Below are positions 34,384-43,260 of a stretch of 64,000 bases of DNA, in pieces. Both the position numbers and the translations under genes were made by a program. The notes beneath the pieces were generated by a model that saw only the letters and a list, made by a program, of their open reading frames with translations, was not told where the DNA came from and did no database searches. How positions within the stretch are numbered: the first letter of the stretch is position 1; the number at the start of each line of letters is the position of its first letter. The DNA is from Lysinibacillus sp. B2A1 (GTDB taxonomy: Bacteria; Bacillota; Bacilli; Bacillales_A; Planococcaceae), in contig CP027224.1 of the NCBI GenBank assembly GCA_002973635.1, forward strand, positions 3,172,501-3,236,500. The letters are read 5' to 3'.

Positions 34384-34722
34384 ATGATACGTGACCGTAA
34401 ATCAATGAAGTGGACAGCGATGATGCTTCCTGAGCATGTGAAGCTCATTAAAGAATGGAAACAAGAGGAATTTTATGATAAAAAGCGAGAATTAACCGAA
34501 TGGGAGTTAGAGGAAATAGAACAGACCATACAACATGCTTTTAAAATGCAAAAACTTATTACGTTAACGCTGTGGAACAACAATAATTTGCATGACGAGA
34601 CAGGGCTAGTTACAGGAACTGATACAATCAAAAGGGAATTACTATTAGACACTGATGTAGCTATAAAACGTCTTGCATTTGATAAAATTCAAGATGTAAA
34701 GATGGTTGACGTTGATGATTAA
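34384..34722 (+). CDS. yolD: YolD-like protein (element-borne copy)
   Basis: A 112-aa YolD-like protein (MIRDRKSMKWTAMMLPEHVK at the start; later LTLWNNNNLHDETGLVTG). It is paralogous to the interrupted host copy and keeps the same order after the polymerase, though 128 bp further on. CGAGGAG precedes the ATG. YolD proteins are linked with Y-family polymerases and DNA repair in Bacillaceae, but the molecular role is unknown. It contains a close copy of the target site (AAGTGGACAGCGATGATG). Confidence 0.8.
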   Translation: MIRDRKSMKWTAMMLPEHVKLIKEWKQEEFYDKKRELTEWELEEIEQTIQHAFKMQKLITLTLWNNNNLHDETGLVTGTDTIKRELLLDTDVAIKRLAFDKIQDVKMVDVDD

Positions 34723-35056
34723 TGGTGAGGATCAAAGTGCTTTGTATGAGTTTATAAAAATAGATATGGCAATAAGGTCTTTACAACAAGACTATTCGTC
34801 GCTTGAAAAGTTAAAAATGTCCAAAGTTTACATCAATATTGTAGAAGGTTTATTAAAAGATTTAAGAAATGATTTCTACAATAAAAGACGATTTCTGGCT
34901 AAGAAAAGTATCGCTGTTGTAAAATGGATTAAAATTGACGAATACTTCAGCGATATAGTCGTCAAAACGGCAGGCGAAGATGTAGTCCTACGTTATGCTA
35001 ATCAAGCTCTAAAAGCACATGTAGAAGAGCTAATTAATAGCCGTTTAAACAGATAA
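34715..35056 (+). CDS. YolD-partner protein, element copy (113 aa)
   Basis: A 113-aa helical, basic protein that overlaps yolD by eight bases (start MINGEDQSALYEF). It is homologous along its length to the 119-aa product at 52257 (shared MINGE, SLQQDY, KIDEYFSD/RIDEYFSD, LRYANQALK). The identical overlap in both copies shows a conserved two-gene unit. No known domain is recognised; co-occurrence with polymerase and YolD suggests a repair-related role. Confidence 0.7.
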   Translation: MINGEDQSALYEFIKIDMAIRSLQQDYSSLEKLKMSKVYINIVEGLLKDLRNDFYNKRRFLAKKSIAVVKWIKIDEYFSDIVVKTAGEDVVLRYANQALKAHVEELINSRLNR

Positions 35057-35294
35057 CTTGGGCTCGTTTTGAGCACCTGATTTAATTTACTGATTAAACT
35101 TGTAATTCATCATACTTTTTCTTTTTTTGAATAAAGAACTTAATAACAACATTCTTCAATAAGATTAAATATTATATTCCTGTTAATGTACAGAGATAAT
35201 AAGAGTGTCTATGATGTTAGTCTAAATTATGGACACAGTGAATTGGGAGTTTATAAAGTATAATAATCTTAACAATTTACTAGGAGTGTCTAAG

Positions 35295-35585
35295 ATGACA
35301 AAACGAAAAAGTTATGACAAAGAATTTAAATTAGAGGCCGTACAATTAGTTGAAAGTGGCAAGAGGGTTGCGGAGGTTGCACGTGAGCTGGATCTTGCAG
35401 AACAGACCTTACACAATTGGGTAAAGAAATTTAGTAAAGATGGCGAAGCTGCATTTGTCGGTAGTGGGAACTTAAAACCCGAAGACAAGGAAAATAAAGA
35501 TTTACAAAAAAGAATACGTGACCTAGAAGAGGAAAATGCCATCTTAAAAAAGGCTATGGGCATCTTTGCAAAAGACCGGAAGTAG
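35295..35585 (+). CDS. IS3-family transposase OrfA
   Basis: A 96-aa OrfA with an N-terminal helix-turn-helix (KRKSYDKEFKLEAVQLVESG, VAELAREL-like block) and a C-terminal leucine-zipper-type coiled coil. Near its end TTA-AAA-AAG contains the A-AAA-AAG slippery heptamer (about 35548-35554). A -1 shift there leads directly into the orfB frame to make the OrfAB transposase, the normal IS3 mechanism. Confidence 0.88.
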   Translation: MTKRKSYDKEFKLEAVQLVESGKRVAEVARELDLAEQTLHNWVKKFSKDGEAAFVGSGNLKPEDKENKDLQKRIRDLEEENAILKKAMGIFAKDRK

Positions 35586-35623
35586 TTTACAACTTTATTC
35601 AACAGCACCGACACGATTTCCGT

Positions 35624-36466
35624 GTGGCAAAGATGTGCGAAGTATTAGGTGTTTCAAGAAGTGGTTACTACAAGTGGCTAAATCGACCAAAGAGTAATCA
35701 AAAAGAACGGAAAGAAAAGTTAACGAGCCAAATAAAACGAGTGTATTTGGACTCAAGAAGAAATTACGGTAGTCCAAAGATTACAAAACAATTGAATTCA
35801 GAAGGAGTCTCTGTATCGCAAAAAACCGTATCGCGAATTATGAAAGAAGAAGGCATTCGCTCAAAAACAGTGAAAAAATACAAAGCGACGACGAATTCAA
35901 AACATAATCTACCAGTATATCCCAATCTATTAGACCAACAATTCAAAGTAGAACGCCCTGGACAAGCGTGGGTAGCTGACATTACGTATATATGGACCAG
36001 TGAAGGTTGGCTCTATCTAGCAACGATTATGGAGTTGTATTCAAGACGAATCATCGGTTGGGCAATGGATGAGAGAATGACAAAGGAATTAGTGATCCTC
36101 GCCTTAAAACGAGCAATCCGAACTCAGACTCCCACTCCTGGGCTGATTCATCATTCAGATCGTGGGAGCCAGTATGCGTCGAAGGAATACCAACAAGTAT
36201 TACGAACTAATGGAATAATTACAAGTATGAGCAGAAAAGGAAACTGTTACGATAATGCATGTATCGAGTCATTTCATAGCGTCATCAAAAGAGAGTTAGT
36301 TTTTCATGAAAAGTATAAAACGAGAGATCAAGCCAAGAAAAGTATCATTGAATACATCGTTAGTTTTTATAACTACAAGCGTATCCATTCATTCACAAAT
36401 TATATGTCGCCCATTGCATACGAAAAGCAATATTTCAAAACTTCACAGAAAACTAAGGTCATATAA
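35624..36466 (+). CDS. IS3-family transposase OrfB (DDE integrase)
   Basis: A 280-aa integrase-core protein counted from the first ATG; the open frame extends upstream to the frameshift site and is normally expressed as OrfAB. The DDE triad is visible: Asp in WVADITYI, Asp in HHSDRGSQYAS, Glu in CIESFHSVIKREL. The HTH_21 region precedes it. The gene is intact, so the IS may be active. Confidence 0.9.
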   Translation: MAKMCEVLGVSRSGYYKWLNRPKSNQKERKEKLTSQIKRVYLDSRRNYGSPKITKQLNSEGVSVSQKTVSRIMKEEGIRSKTVKKYKATTNSKHNLPVYPNLLDQQFKVERPGQAWVADITYIWTSEGWLYLATIMELYSRRIIGWAMDERMTKELVILALKRAIRTQTPTPGLIHHSDRGSQYASKEYQQVLRTNGIITSMSRKGNCYDNACIESFHSVIKRELVFHEKYKTRDQAKKSIIEYIVSFYNYKRIHSFTNYMSPIAYEKQYFKTSQKTKVI

Positions 36467-36480
36467 TTAAACCCTTTTAA

Positions 36481-36526
36481 CCTCCCAAATAATTTAAGGG
36501 TTACGCCCCTTAAATTATTTGGGAGG
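36481..36526. terminator. Long perfect hairpin at the end of the IS
   Basis: A 20-bp perfect stem (CCTCCCAAATAATTTAAGGG, 36481-36500, with 36507-36526) and a 6-nt loop lie 15 bp after orfB and inside the IS. It probably ends IS transcription or blocks read-through. Confidence 0.7.
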
Positions 36527-36670
36527 CGAGCAAGCGATAGCGCGCTTAAATTTAAAGCAAAATCTCAATTTTCCCTGTCCATTTTCTTGACATAGTATCA
36601 CTATGTATATTTATGATACATTGGGATATGGAATAAGATACTATATTTAATGTATTTGGGAGTAAAAATA

Positions 36671-36873
36671 ATGAAAAAGTATTTAGGTTTAATCTCAGTA
36701 ATAATCTGATTATTACATTGTTTATTCTACCAAATAGCGATTGGAAGGTAGGAGTTTTAGGAATTCTCTTAGGGTTATTCCTGGCAATAAAAGCCCCGAA
36801 AGGAATATGGAAATCTGTTGCTTATGTTATTTTCATAATTTGTATCCTATTATTGATTAAAGAAAATCACTAA
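36671..36873 (+). pseudogene. Small membrane protein, frameshifted
   Basis: ATG after GGGAG gives MKKYLGLISVII then a stop. A shifted frame continues with ITLFILPNSDW, GVLGILLGLFLAIKA and a final hydrophobic helix to 36873. Together they would form a two- to three-helix protein of about 66 residues. One indel near 36708-36715 breaks it. Confidence 0.5.
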
Positions 36874-36889
36874 TATTTTAAAAGTGTCT

Positions 36890-37104
36890 TCTTCAATTAA
36901 CGGGAGTGGAACAAGAATTAAACAACTTTATTATTAATTTTCACATACAAACACATTTAAATAGATAGAAATTAAACAACTTTAAAAAGCCTTACTACAA
37001 TAAGATGTAGCGAGGCTCTTATATTTTTATATTAAAATTAAATAACTTTATTATTACCTTACAAAACCAACATTTCGAGTGGTTTATTTTTTTAGTTCAT
37101 TTAC
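36890..37104. other. AT-rich intergenic stretch with repeated AATTAAACAACTTTA
   Basis: Three near-identical pieces (AATTAAACAACTTTATTATT, then AATTAAACAACTTTA, then AATTAAATAACTTTATTATT) lie within about 150 bp. A weak hairpin (AGCCT..CTAC with GTAG..AGGCT, near 37000) is present. No gene is seen. Confidence 0.5.
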
Positions 37105-37117
37105 TTGTAAATTGCAA
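37105..37117. promoter_or_regulatory. Palindromic operator-like site 1
   Basis: TTGTAAATTGCAA, nearly palindromic, upstream of the flavin monooxygenase; a sister site lies at 37258. The spacing and symmetry suit a dimeric regulator such as the MarR protein encoded downstream. Confidence 0.4.
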
Positions 37118-37257
37118 ATAAATAAAGTATAAATATTTTATGGAATATTTAAAGATAAAGCTTATGAATAATATTAAATGATGAATAATATTAATTAAGG
37201 TTTAGAATAATAAATCCGATAAAATTTTTATTTCGGGTTATTATTGCGAATAAATAC

Positions 37258-37270
37258 TTGCAAATTACAA
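37258..37270. promoter_or_regulatory. Palindromic operator-like site 2
   Basis: TTGCAAATTACAA, 21 bp before the monooxygenase start and just ahead of its ribosome site. It has the same symmetry as the site at 37105. Confidence 0.4.
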
Positions 37271-37291
37271 ATAATTTAAGGGGGAATAAAA

Positions 37292-38344
37292 ATGAAAGAG
37301 ATACTTGATACAATTGTAATTGGCGGAGGGCAGGCAGGGCTAGCATCGGGTTATCATTTACAGAAAAAAGGTCTACGTTTTTTAATATTGGAGGCAAGTA
37401 ATCAGATTGGAGGCTCTTGGTCAAGTTATTATGACAGTCTTAAATTGTTTTCTCCAGCAGGTTTTTCCTCTATGCCTGGCATGAAGTTCCCAGGGTGTTG
37501 GAATCGTTATCCAGAACGAGATGAAGTCATTAGATATTTGCAGGATTATCAAAAAAGGTTTCAATTACCAGTCAGAATTAATCAAAGAGTAGATTTTATA
37601 GAGAAAAGCAAAGAAGGATTTATAATAAGAACGGTGCAAGGTGATACATTTAAAGCTCTAACAGTCATTAATGCTACGGGCTCATTTAATAACCCTTACA
37701 TCCCTGAGATAGAAGGTGTAGAAGCGTTTCAGGGAAAAACACTTCACTCTTCAGCGTATAGAAATACACAACCATTTCACAACCAAAGAGTAGTTGTAAT
37801 TGGGGGAGGTAATTCAGCTGTGCAGATTGCTACAGAGTTGGCAGAAGTGAGTAATACTTCTTTAGCTGTTCGAAAACCTATCCAGTTTGTGAAACAGCGA
37901 TTTTTGGGTCTTGATATACATTTATGGTTAAGATTAATTGGTTTTGACACTTTCCCATTTTGGCGATTTGGCAAAACTGCACCTACGTCAAATGCTGTGA
38001 ACGATACAGATCGATACAAAGACCGAATCACTGCAGGAAAACCAGATCAACAAACAATGTTTATGTCCTTTTATGAGAAAGGAGTAATTTGGCCAAATGG
38101 AAAAAAGGAACCTATAGATACTGTAATCTACGCAACAGGATTTAAACCGCGGCTTCCATATCTTAATTCAATAGGTGCACTTGATAAAGAGGGTAAGCCT
38201 TTACATAAGGCAGGAATAAGTAATGTTCCAGGTCTATATTTTGTGGGGCTTGAAGGGCAACGTTCTTTTGCATCTGCTACCTTAAGAGGGGTAGGTACAG
38301 ATGCGAAATTTGTTGTGAAAAATATAACGAAATATATCAAATAA
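37292..38344 (+). CDS. Flavin-containing monooxygenase-like FAD/NAD(P) enzyme (ArsO/CzcO-like)
   Basis: A 350-aa flavoprotein with an N-terminal FAD Rossmann motif (VIGGGQAGLASG, about 10-21), the FMO-type FQGKTLHSSAYRN signature near 145, a second NAD(P) Rossmann motif (VVVIGGGNSAVQIA) and the ATGFKP segment. Proteins of this group are common in arsenic islands (ArsO) and metal clusters (CzcO), with poorly known activity. TAAGGGGG precedes the ATG. It lies in the element together with a cysteine-pair MarR gene, so oxidation of an arsenic or thiol compound is plausible but unproven. Confidence 0.8.
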   Translation: MKEILDTIVIGGGQAGLASGYHLQKKGLRFLILEASNQIGGSWSSYYDSLKLFSPAGFSSMPGMKFPGCWNRYPERDEVIRYLQDYQKRFQLPVRINQRVDFIEKSKEGFIIRTVQGDTFKALTVINATGSFNNPYIPEIEGVEAFQGKTLHSSAYRNTQPFHNQRVVVIGGGNSAVQIATELAEVSNTSLAVRKPIQFVKQRFLGLDIHLWLRLIGFDTFPFWRFGKTAPTSNAVNDTDRYKDRITAGKPDQQTMFMSFYEKGVIWPNGKKEPIDTVIYATGFKPRLPYLNSIGALDKEGKPLHKAGISNVPGLYFVGLEGQRSFASATLRGVGTDAKFVVKNITKYIK

Positions 38345-38515
38345 AGTATTTAAACAATATAGGACTGAATTTTGACCATAGTGTAGCTAGGAATACTCTA
38401 CTTGTTCATTATACAATTGGAGTAATTCCTACGTTTGCTATATTATTGAATAAGTTAACGTAGTGCTAATCAGGTTAAATCTTATAAGTAAAATAAAAAT
38501 ATTGTAGGTGAGGAA

Positions 38516-38974
38516 ATGGAAAACAAACGAGAGCTTTTTCAATTTTTGACTCAAAATTTTGGTATCTTAAATAAAAAATGTTGTTCAGTAGGTCAGATTG
38601 ATATCACACCTATACAAAATCACATTCTATATGAGATTGATAAACAAACTTCGCCTTCGATGCAACAAGTCGCAGATGCATTAGGAATGGATATTACTAC
38701 TTTCAGTAGACAAATTCAAACTCTCATTAAAATGAAACTAGTCAAAAAAACACCTTCATCCACAGACAAGAGGGTATACATATTATCACTAACAACAGAG
38801 GGGATGTTTGTTGCTGGGATGATTGATAAAATGATAAATGAATACTTGGATGAAGTTTTCGCTCAGATGAATGAATTTGAACAAGAAACAGTCATTCGAT
38901 CAATACAGTTGTTAAACAAAGCCCTTACTAAAACTAACTTTTGCTGCACACCATTTTCATTAGGAAACGAATGA
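38516..38974 (+). CDS. MarR-family regulator with two Cys-Cys pairs
   Basis: A 152-aa MarR protein: winged helix about 45-110 (PSMQQVADALGMDITTFSRQ, wing SSTDKRVYILSLT). Unusually it has Cys-Cys near the N-terminus (NKKCCSVGQ, about 22-23) and near the C-terminus (TNFCCTPF, about 143-144), both ends that pack together in MarR dimers. Such thiols could bind As(III)/Sb(III) or sense oxidants; this is inference from the arsenic context. It probably controls the monooxygenase upstream through the TTGyAAATTrCAA sites. Confidence 0.75.
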   Translation: MENKRELFQFLTQNFGILNKKCCSVGQIDITPIQNHILYEIDKQTSPSMQQVADALGMDITTFSRQIQTLIKMKLVKKTPSSTDKRVYILSLTTEGMFVAGMIDKMINEYLDEVFAQMNEFEQETVIRSIQLLNKALTKTNFCCTPFSLGNE

Positions 38975-39318
38975 TGATGATTTAAACTATAAGTCATCAT
39001 ATTTGGGGTTCAATTCTCAACACCTAATGAATTGCTTCTTACTTTGACCCAACGTCTTATCAGTACAGTTAGCTGATAAAAGAGTGTCATAATAATTAAA
39101 AAACATATAATACTCAATAATCGATTTAATAGCTGAAGCACTAGATTAATTTAGCCTCTTTAAAAATTTTTAAAAATAGGTAAATATTTATTGCAAATAT
39201 TATTGAATAAGCATAATATAAGTGTATAGTTATATATTGATGTATTCACCTGTAAATAGTTGGGTGATTTTATTTTATAAAATATATAAGCAAATGATTA
39301 TATAAGGAGCGAATATAG
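38975..39318 (+). promoter_or_regulatory. ars operon promoter and ArsR operator region
   Basis: A 344-bp region without genes. A promoter candidate is TTGCAA (39191-39196), 17 nt, TAATAT (39214-39219). In the transcribed leader TCACC..GGTGA (39245-39267) followed by T-rich DNA may be a weak terminator. The palindrome-like ATATAAGCAAATGATTATAT (39284-39303) lies just before the arsR ribosome site. A sister copy lies at 44645, which marks it as the likely ArsR operator. Confidence 0.6.
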
Positions 39319-39645
39319 ATGGAAAATACACTAATAGAGAAACAATTAAAGGCAGCAGCTGACTTGAATCGCATCAAATTACTTGCATGTATGAAAAATG
39401 GGGAGGTATGTGTATGTGACTTTGTGGATGTACTAGGTATTTCACAACCAGCAGTTAGTCAGCATCTTCGAAAATTAAAGGAGGCGGGCATTATTACGGA
39501 ACGAAAAGTAGGGACTTGGAAACATTATCGTTTAGTGGAGGATCAAACGCCACTAATGAGGGGGATTTTAGAACAAATTCAGCCTTTAACTGGGTGCGAT
39601 TGTGGCACCGATTGTTGCCACGTAGGGGGAAATTTAAATGAGTAA
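39319..39645 (+). CDS. arsR: Arsenical resistance repressor ArsR
   Basis: A 108-aa ArsR/SmtB repressor. The As(III) site ExCVCD ([20 protein letters not shown]) is at the start of the recognition helix, and a Cys-rich tail (GCDCGTDCC) adds further thiols. The winged helix is complete. It should release its operators on binding As(III)/Sb(III). It overlaps acr3 by eight bases and opens the main ars operon. Confidence 0.93.
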   Translation: MENTLIEKQLKAAADLNRIKLLACMKNGEVCVCDFVDVLGISQPAVSQHLRKLKEAGIITERKVGTWKHYRLVEDQTPLMRGILEQIQPLTGCDCGTDCCHVGGNLNE

Positions 39646-40696
39646 TGAATCTTTAACCAAACAGCTTTCTTTTTTAGATCGCTACCTCACCCTTTGGATT
39701 TTTGTTGCAATGGGAATAGGGGTTTTATTAAGTGTGACAATGCCCAATATTGGTGAAGCATTAGAGTCCATGTCTATTGGCACAACATCGATACCGATTG
39801 CTATAGGGTTAATTGTGATGATGTATCCACCTTTGGCAAAAGTAAAGTATGAGGAAATGTGGCGTGTGTTCAAGGATTGGAAAGTTCTTTTATTGTCACT
39901 ATTCCAAAACTGGTTACTTGGTCCGTTTCTAATGTTCTTCTTAGCCATTATATTTTTGAGAGACTATCCAGAGTATATGGCTGGGCTCATTATGATTGGG
40001 TTAGCTCGCTGTATTGCAATGGTGATTGTATGGAATGATCTGGCTCGTGGAGACCGTGAATATGTAGCTGGTTTAGTTGCTTTTAACTCCATTTTTCAAA
40101 TCGTGACGTATTCGATTTTTGCTTACTTTTTCTTAAATATATTACCTGGTTGGTTTGGTTTAGAAAACTTCAATGTATCCATCTCCATGTGGGAAATTAC
40201 AAAGAGCGTACTTATTTACTTAGGCATACCATTTGCTGCAGGGTTCCTAACACGATGGATCGGTATTAAAACAAAAGGCAAACAGTGGTATGAGGAAAAG
40301 TTCTTACCGAAGATTTCACCACTTACTTTAATTGCACTTTTGTTCACGATTGTGATGATGTTTGCCTTAAAAGGTGAGAAGTTAGTCGAACTACCACTCG
40401 ATGTAGTACGAATTGCAATTCCATTATTTATTTACTTTGTAGTGATGTTTGCTGTTTCATTCTTTTCTTCACGTAAAGCAGGAGCATCTTATCCAGTCAC
40501 AGCAGCTCTTTCATTCACAGCTGCAAGTAACAATTTTGAGTTAGCCATTGCCGTTGCAGTTGGCGTATTTGGTCTTCATAGTGGGGTAGCGTTTGCCGCT
40601 GTTATTGGACCACTAGTCGAGGTACCTGTTCTCATAGGACTTGTATGGGTTGCTTTACGTTGGCAGAAAAAATACTTTAAAACCATTAAATTATAA
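39638..40696 (+). CDS. acr3: Arsenite efflux permease Acr3
   Basis: A 352-aa, ten-helix BART-superfamily transporter. The essential helix-4 Cys125 is present ([21 protein letters not shown] region) and the helix-9/10 Glu in [14 protein letters not shown]. It exports As(OH)3, either alone or energised by the ArsA ATPase encoded downstream. AGGGGG lies upstream within arsR. Confidence 0.93.
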   Translation: MSNESLTKQLSFLDRYLTLWIFVAMGIGVLLSVTMPNIGEALESMSIGTTSIPIAIGLIVMMYPPLAKVKYEEMWRVFKDWKVLLLSLFQNWLLGPFLMFFLAIIFLRDYPEYMAGLIMIGLARCIAMVIVWNDLARGDREYVAGLVAFNSIFQIVTYSIFAYFFLNILPGWFGLENFNVSISMWEITKSVLIYLGIPFAAGFLTRWIGIKTKGKQWYEEKFLPKISPLTLIALLFTIVMMFALKGEKLVELPLDVVRIAIPLFIYFVVMFAVSFFSSRKAGASYPVTAALSFTAASNNFELAIAVAVGVFGLHSGVAFAAVIGPLVEVPVLIGLVWVALRWQKKYFKTIKL

Positions 40697-40708
40697 GGAG
40701 CAATCATT

Positions 40709-41128
40709 ATGACAAATACACTTTATTTCTTGTGTACAGGGAACTCTTGCCGTAGCCAAATGGCTGAAGGATGGGCTAGAAAATTATTGCCAACTGATTG
40801 GACTGTACAAAGTGCTGGTATTGAAGCACATGGAGTAAATCCGAAGGCTGTTAAAGCGATGGCAGAGGTAGGCATTGATCTATCGAATCATACATCAGAC
40901 TTAATTGATTTTGAGACATTAAACAATGCAACATTAGTTGTTACGTTATGTGGGGATGCAGCTGATAAATGTCCGATGACGCCTCCTCATGTTCGTCGTG
41001 AACATTGGGGATTTGAAGATCCAGCGAAAGCGTCAGGTTCAGAAGAAGAAAAGTGGGCAGTTTTTCAAAATGTTCGTGATGCTATAGGAAAACGTATTGA
41101 AAAATTTGTAGCCGAGGAGCTGAAGTAA
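40709..41128 (+). CDS. arsC: Thioredoxin-coupled arsenate reductase ArsC
   Basis: A 139-aa ArsC of the low-molecular-weight phosphatase type (pI258/B. subtilis class). The P-loop C9-TGNSC-R15 holds the nucleophile, and C81 and C88 ([10 protein letters not shown]) form the disulfide cascade reduced by thioredoxin. The DPAKASG loop carries the general acid. It reduces arsenate to arsenite for Acr3. Twelve bases after acr3 with AAGGAG. Confidence 0.93.
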   Translation: MTNTLYFLCTGNSCRSQMAEGWARKLLPTDWTVQSAGIEAHGVNPKAVKAMAEVGIDLSNHTSDLIDFETLNNATLVVTLCGDAADKCPMTPPHVRREHWGFEDPAKASGSEEEKWAVFQNVRDAIGKRIEKFVAEELK

Positions 41129-41129
41129 A

Positions 41130-41489
41130 TTGAAAAAAATTCATATCTATGAGCCAGCAATGTGCTGTTCTACAGGCTTATGTGGACCCTCTATAGACCC
41201 AGAATTATTGCGTATGTCATTTATAATGAATAATTTAAAGAAAACCAACTTTGAAGCTGAACGATTTAATCTTACCAACGAACCGAATGCTTTTGTAGAA
41301 AACGAAACAATCAATCAACTTTTAATGTCAGAAGGAATGGATGCCTTACCTGCAACGTTTGTGGATGGAGAATTACTTTGTAAAGGGAAATATCCAACAA
41401 ATGAGCAATTTTCACAGTGGTCAGGGCTTTCAGAAGAAGAACTATTACAAAAGCCGAAAGTACGCTTGTCACTAAAAGGAGATGCCTAA
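41130..41489 (+). CDS. arsD: Arsenic metallochaperone ArsD
   Basis: A 119-aa ArsD: beta-strand start IHIYEPAMCCSTGLCGP with the As-binding C12, C13 and C18 that hand As(III) to ArsA, then the thioredoxin-like ALPATFVDGELL segment. The C-terminal Cys pairs found in some homologs are absent. TTG start two bases after the arsC stop. Its stop lies inside the ribosome-site region of arsA. Confidence 0.9.
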   Translation: MKKIHIYEPAMCCSTGLCGPSIDPELLRMSFIMNNLKKTNFEAERFNLTNEPNAFVENETINQLLMSEGMDALPATFVDGELLCKGKYPTNEQFSQWSGLSEEELLQKPKVRLSLKGDA

Positions 41490-41490
41490 A

Positions 41491-43260
41491 ATGGAACGCT
41501 TTACAAGAAGTCATTTTCCTGACACCCCGTTCCTGTTTTTTACAGGTAAGGGGGGCGTAGGAAAAACATCTGTTGCTTGTAGCCTATCAATAGCCATTGC
41601 AAGTGAAGGGAAAAAGGTACTTTTAATTAGTACAGATCCCGCATCCAACTTACAAGATATTTTCGGTCAAACGCTTTCTAATAGTCCAACAAAAATTGAA
41701 GGCATAGACAATTTATTTGCGATAAATTTAGACCCTGAACATGCAGCACAACATTACAAAGAGCAAATGGTTGGTCCATACCGTGGAAAACTCCCTGATG
41801 TGGTACTACAAAATATGGAGGAACAGCTTTCTGGCGCATGTACAGTAGAAATTGCTGCCTTTAATGAATTCGCAACACTATTGACTGATACTTCAGTGAT
41901 TGGAAATTTTGACACTGTTGTGTTTGATACAGCACCAACAGGACATACACTACGTTTATTACAACTTCCTTCTGCATGGTCTACGTTTCTAGATGAAAAC
42001 ACGACTGGCACTTCATGTTTAGGTCCTTTAAAAGGATTAGAGCCACAACGTGAAGTCTATAAAGAGGCTGTTGATCGTTTAAAGGATGCCAATCAAACAT
42101 CGTTAATGTTAGTGACACGCCCTGAAGAAAACCCTTTAAAAGAAGCAGCACGTGCCTCTTACGAGTTGTTTGAAATTGGTATTCAAAATCAGACTTTATT
42201 AATTAATGGATATATGAGTAATGTCAATTCTACTGATAATATCGAAGAGGCATTCATTGCGCGTCAATCGGATGCATTAGCCAGAATTCCAGATGAACTA
42301 AATCGATTTGAACATTTCTACTTACCGTTTGTACCGTACTCATTATCAAGTATTGAGCGTATGCAAGCATGGATGACCAACCAAGAAATTACACATACAA
42401 ATGAATCAACCGAAGGAACTAAGATTCCTGAAGTGGAAGAAATGATTGCTGATTATTTAGAACGTAAACCGAAACTGATTTTTACGATGGGTAAAGGTGG
42501 AGTTGGTAAAACAACGGTTGCTTCTTATATTGCTTTACGATTAGCAGAAGAGGGTATTCATGTACATTTAACTACAACAGATCCTGCCGCGCATTTAAAT
42601 TGGACATTTGGTGATGACCAAGTCAAAAATTTAACGATAAGTCGTATAGATCCGAAAGTAGAAGTTGCAAATTATGAAGCTGAAGTGCTTGCAAAGGCAA
42701 GTGAAACGATGAACGAAGAGGGTTTAGCATTTGTACAAGAGGACTTGGCTTCTCCATGTACAGAGGAAATTGCAGTATTTCGTGCGTTTGCTAACGTAGT
42801 AGAAAATCATCAAGATGAAGTCATTATTATTGATACAGCGCCAACAGGGCATACGTTGTTGTTACTAGATGCGACAGAAGCTTACCATCGTGAAATAAGC
42901 CGTTCGCAAGGTGATGTTCCGCCAGCTGTTTCTAACCTGTTACCAAGATTACGTGATGCCACTTATACGAGTGTAGCCATTGTAACACTTCCTGAAGCAA
43001 CACCTGTTTATGAAGCGACACGCTTACAGGAAGATCTGCAGCGTGCTGGATTATCTGTTGATTGGTGGGTTGTTAATCAGACCTTTTCTTCTATCTACAC
43101 AACAAGTCCAACATTAATTCAAAAACAACAAGCTGAAACAAAATGGCTGAAAGAAGTTAAATCCATCAGCAACAATCAATTTGTGGCTATTCCATGGGTG
43201 AAAACGCCACCAGTTGGAACAAAAGGATTACATGAACTAAAAGGAGAGAAAATCAAATGA
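41491..43260 (+). CDS. arsA: Arsenite-transporting ATPase ArsA (two-domain)
   Basis: A 589-aa tandem ATPase. Two P-loops GKGGVGKT lie at about residues 19-26 and 333-340, each with the DTAPTGH signature. The metalloid-site cysteines appear as expected: CTVEIAAF and CLGPLKG in the first half and CTEEIAVF in the second. It energises Acr3 and receives As(III) from ArsD. The ATG at 41491 has AAAGGAG at good distance; an ATG nine bases earlier is too close to it. Confidence 0.93.
   Translation: MERFTRSHFPDTPFLFFTGKGGVGKTSVACSLSIAIASEGKKVLLISTDPASNLQDIFGQTLSNSPTKIEGIDNLFAINLDPEHAAQHYKEQMVGPYRGKLPDVVLQNMEEQLSGACTVEIAAFNEFATLLTDTSVIGNFDTVVFDTAPTGHTLRLLQLPSAWSTFLDENTTGTSCLGPLKGLEPQREVYKEAVDRLKDANQTSLMLVTRPEENPLKEAARASYELFEIGIQNQTLLINGYMSNVNSTDNIEEAFIARQSDALARIPDELNRFEHFYLPFVPYSLSSIERMQAWMTNQEITHTNESTEGTKIPEVEEMIADYLERKPKLIFTMGKGGVGKTTVASYIALRLAEEGIHVHLTTTDPAAHLNWTFGDDQVKNLTISRIDPKVEVANYEAEVLAKASETMNEEGLAFVQEDLASPCTEEIAVFRAFANVVENHQDEVIIIDTAPTGHTLLLLDATEAYHREISRSQGDVPPAVSNLLPRLRDATYTSVAIVTLPEATPVYEATRLQEDLQRAGLSVDWWVVNQTFSSIYTTSPTLIQKQQAETKWLKEVKSISNNQFVAIPWVKTPPVGTKGLHELKGEKIK

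Larger units (their letters stand above)
35218..36593 (+). mobile_element. IS3-family (IS150-type) insertion sequence
   Basis: An element of about 1.37 kb with orfA and orfB, and imperfect terminal inverted repeats: left GTCTAAATTATGGACACAG, right (reverse complement) GTCAAGAAAATGGACAGG. The exact terminal base and target duplication could not be fixed. It lies inside the Tn554-like element between the yolD pair and the flavin monooxygenase, so it arrived after or with the island. Confidence 0.85.

Noticed and set aside
34384..35056. YolD-partner pair as a toxin-antitoxin module
   Set aside because: Neither protein resembles known toxins or antitoxins, and the link with the polymerase suggests a repair context.
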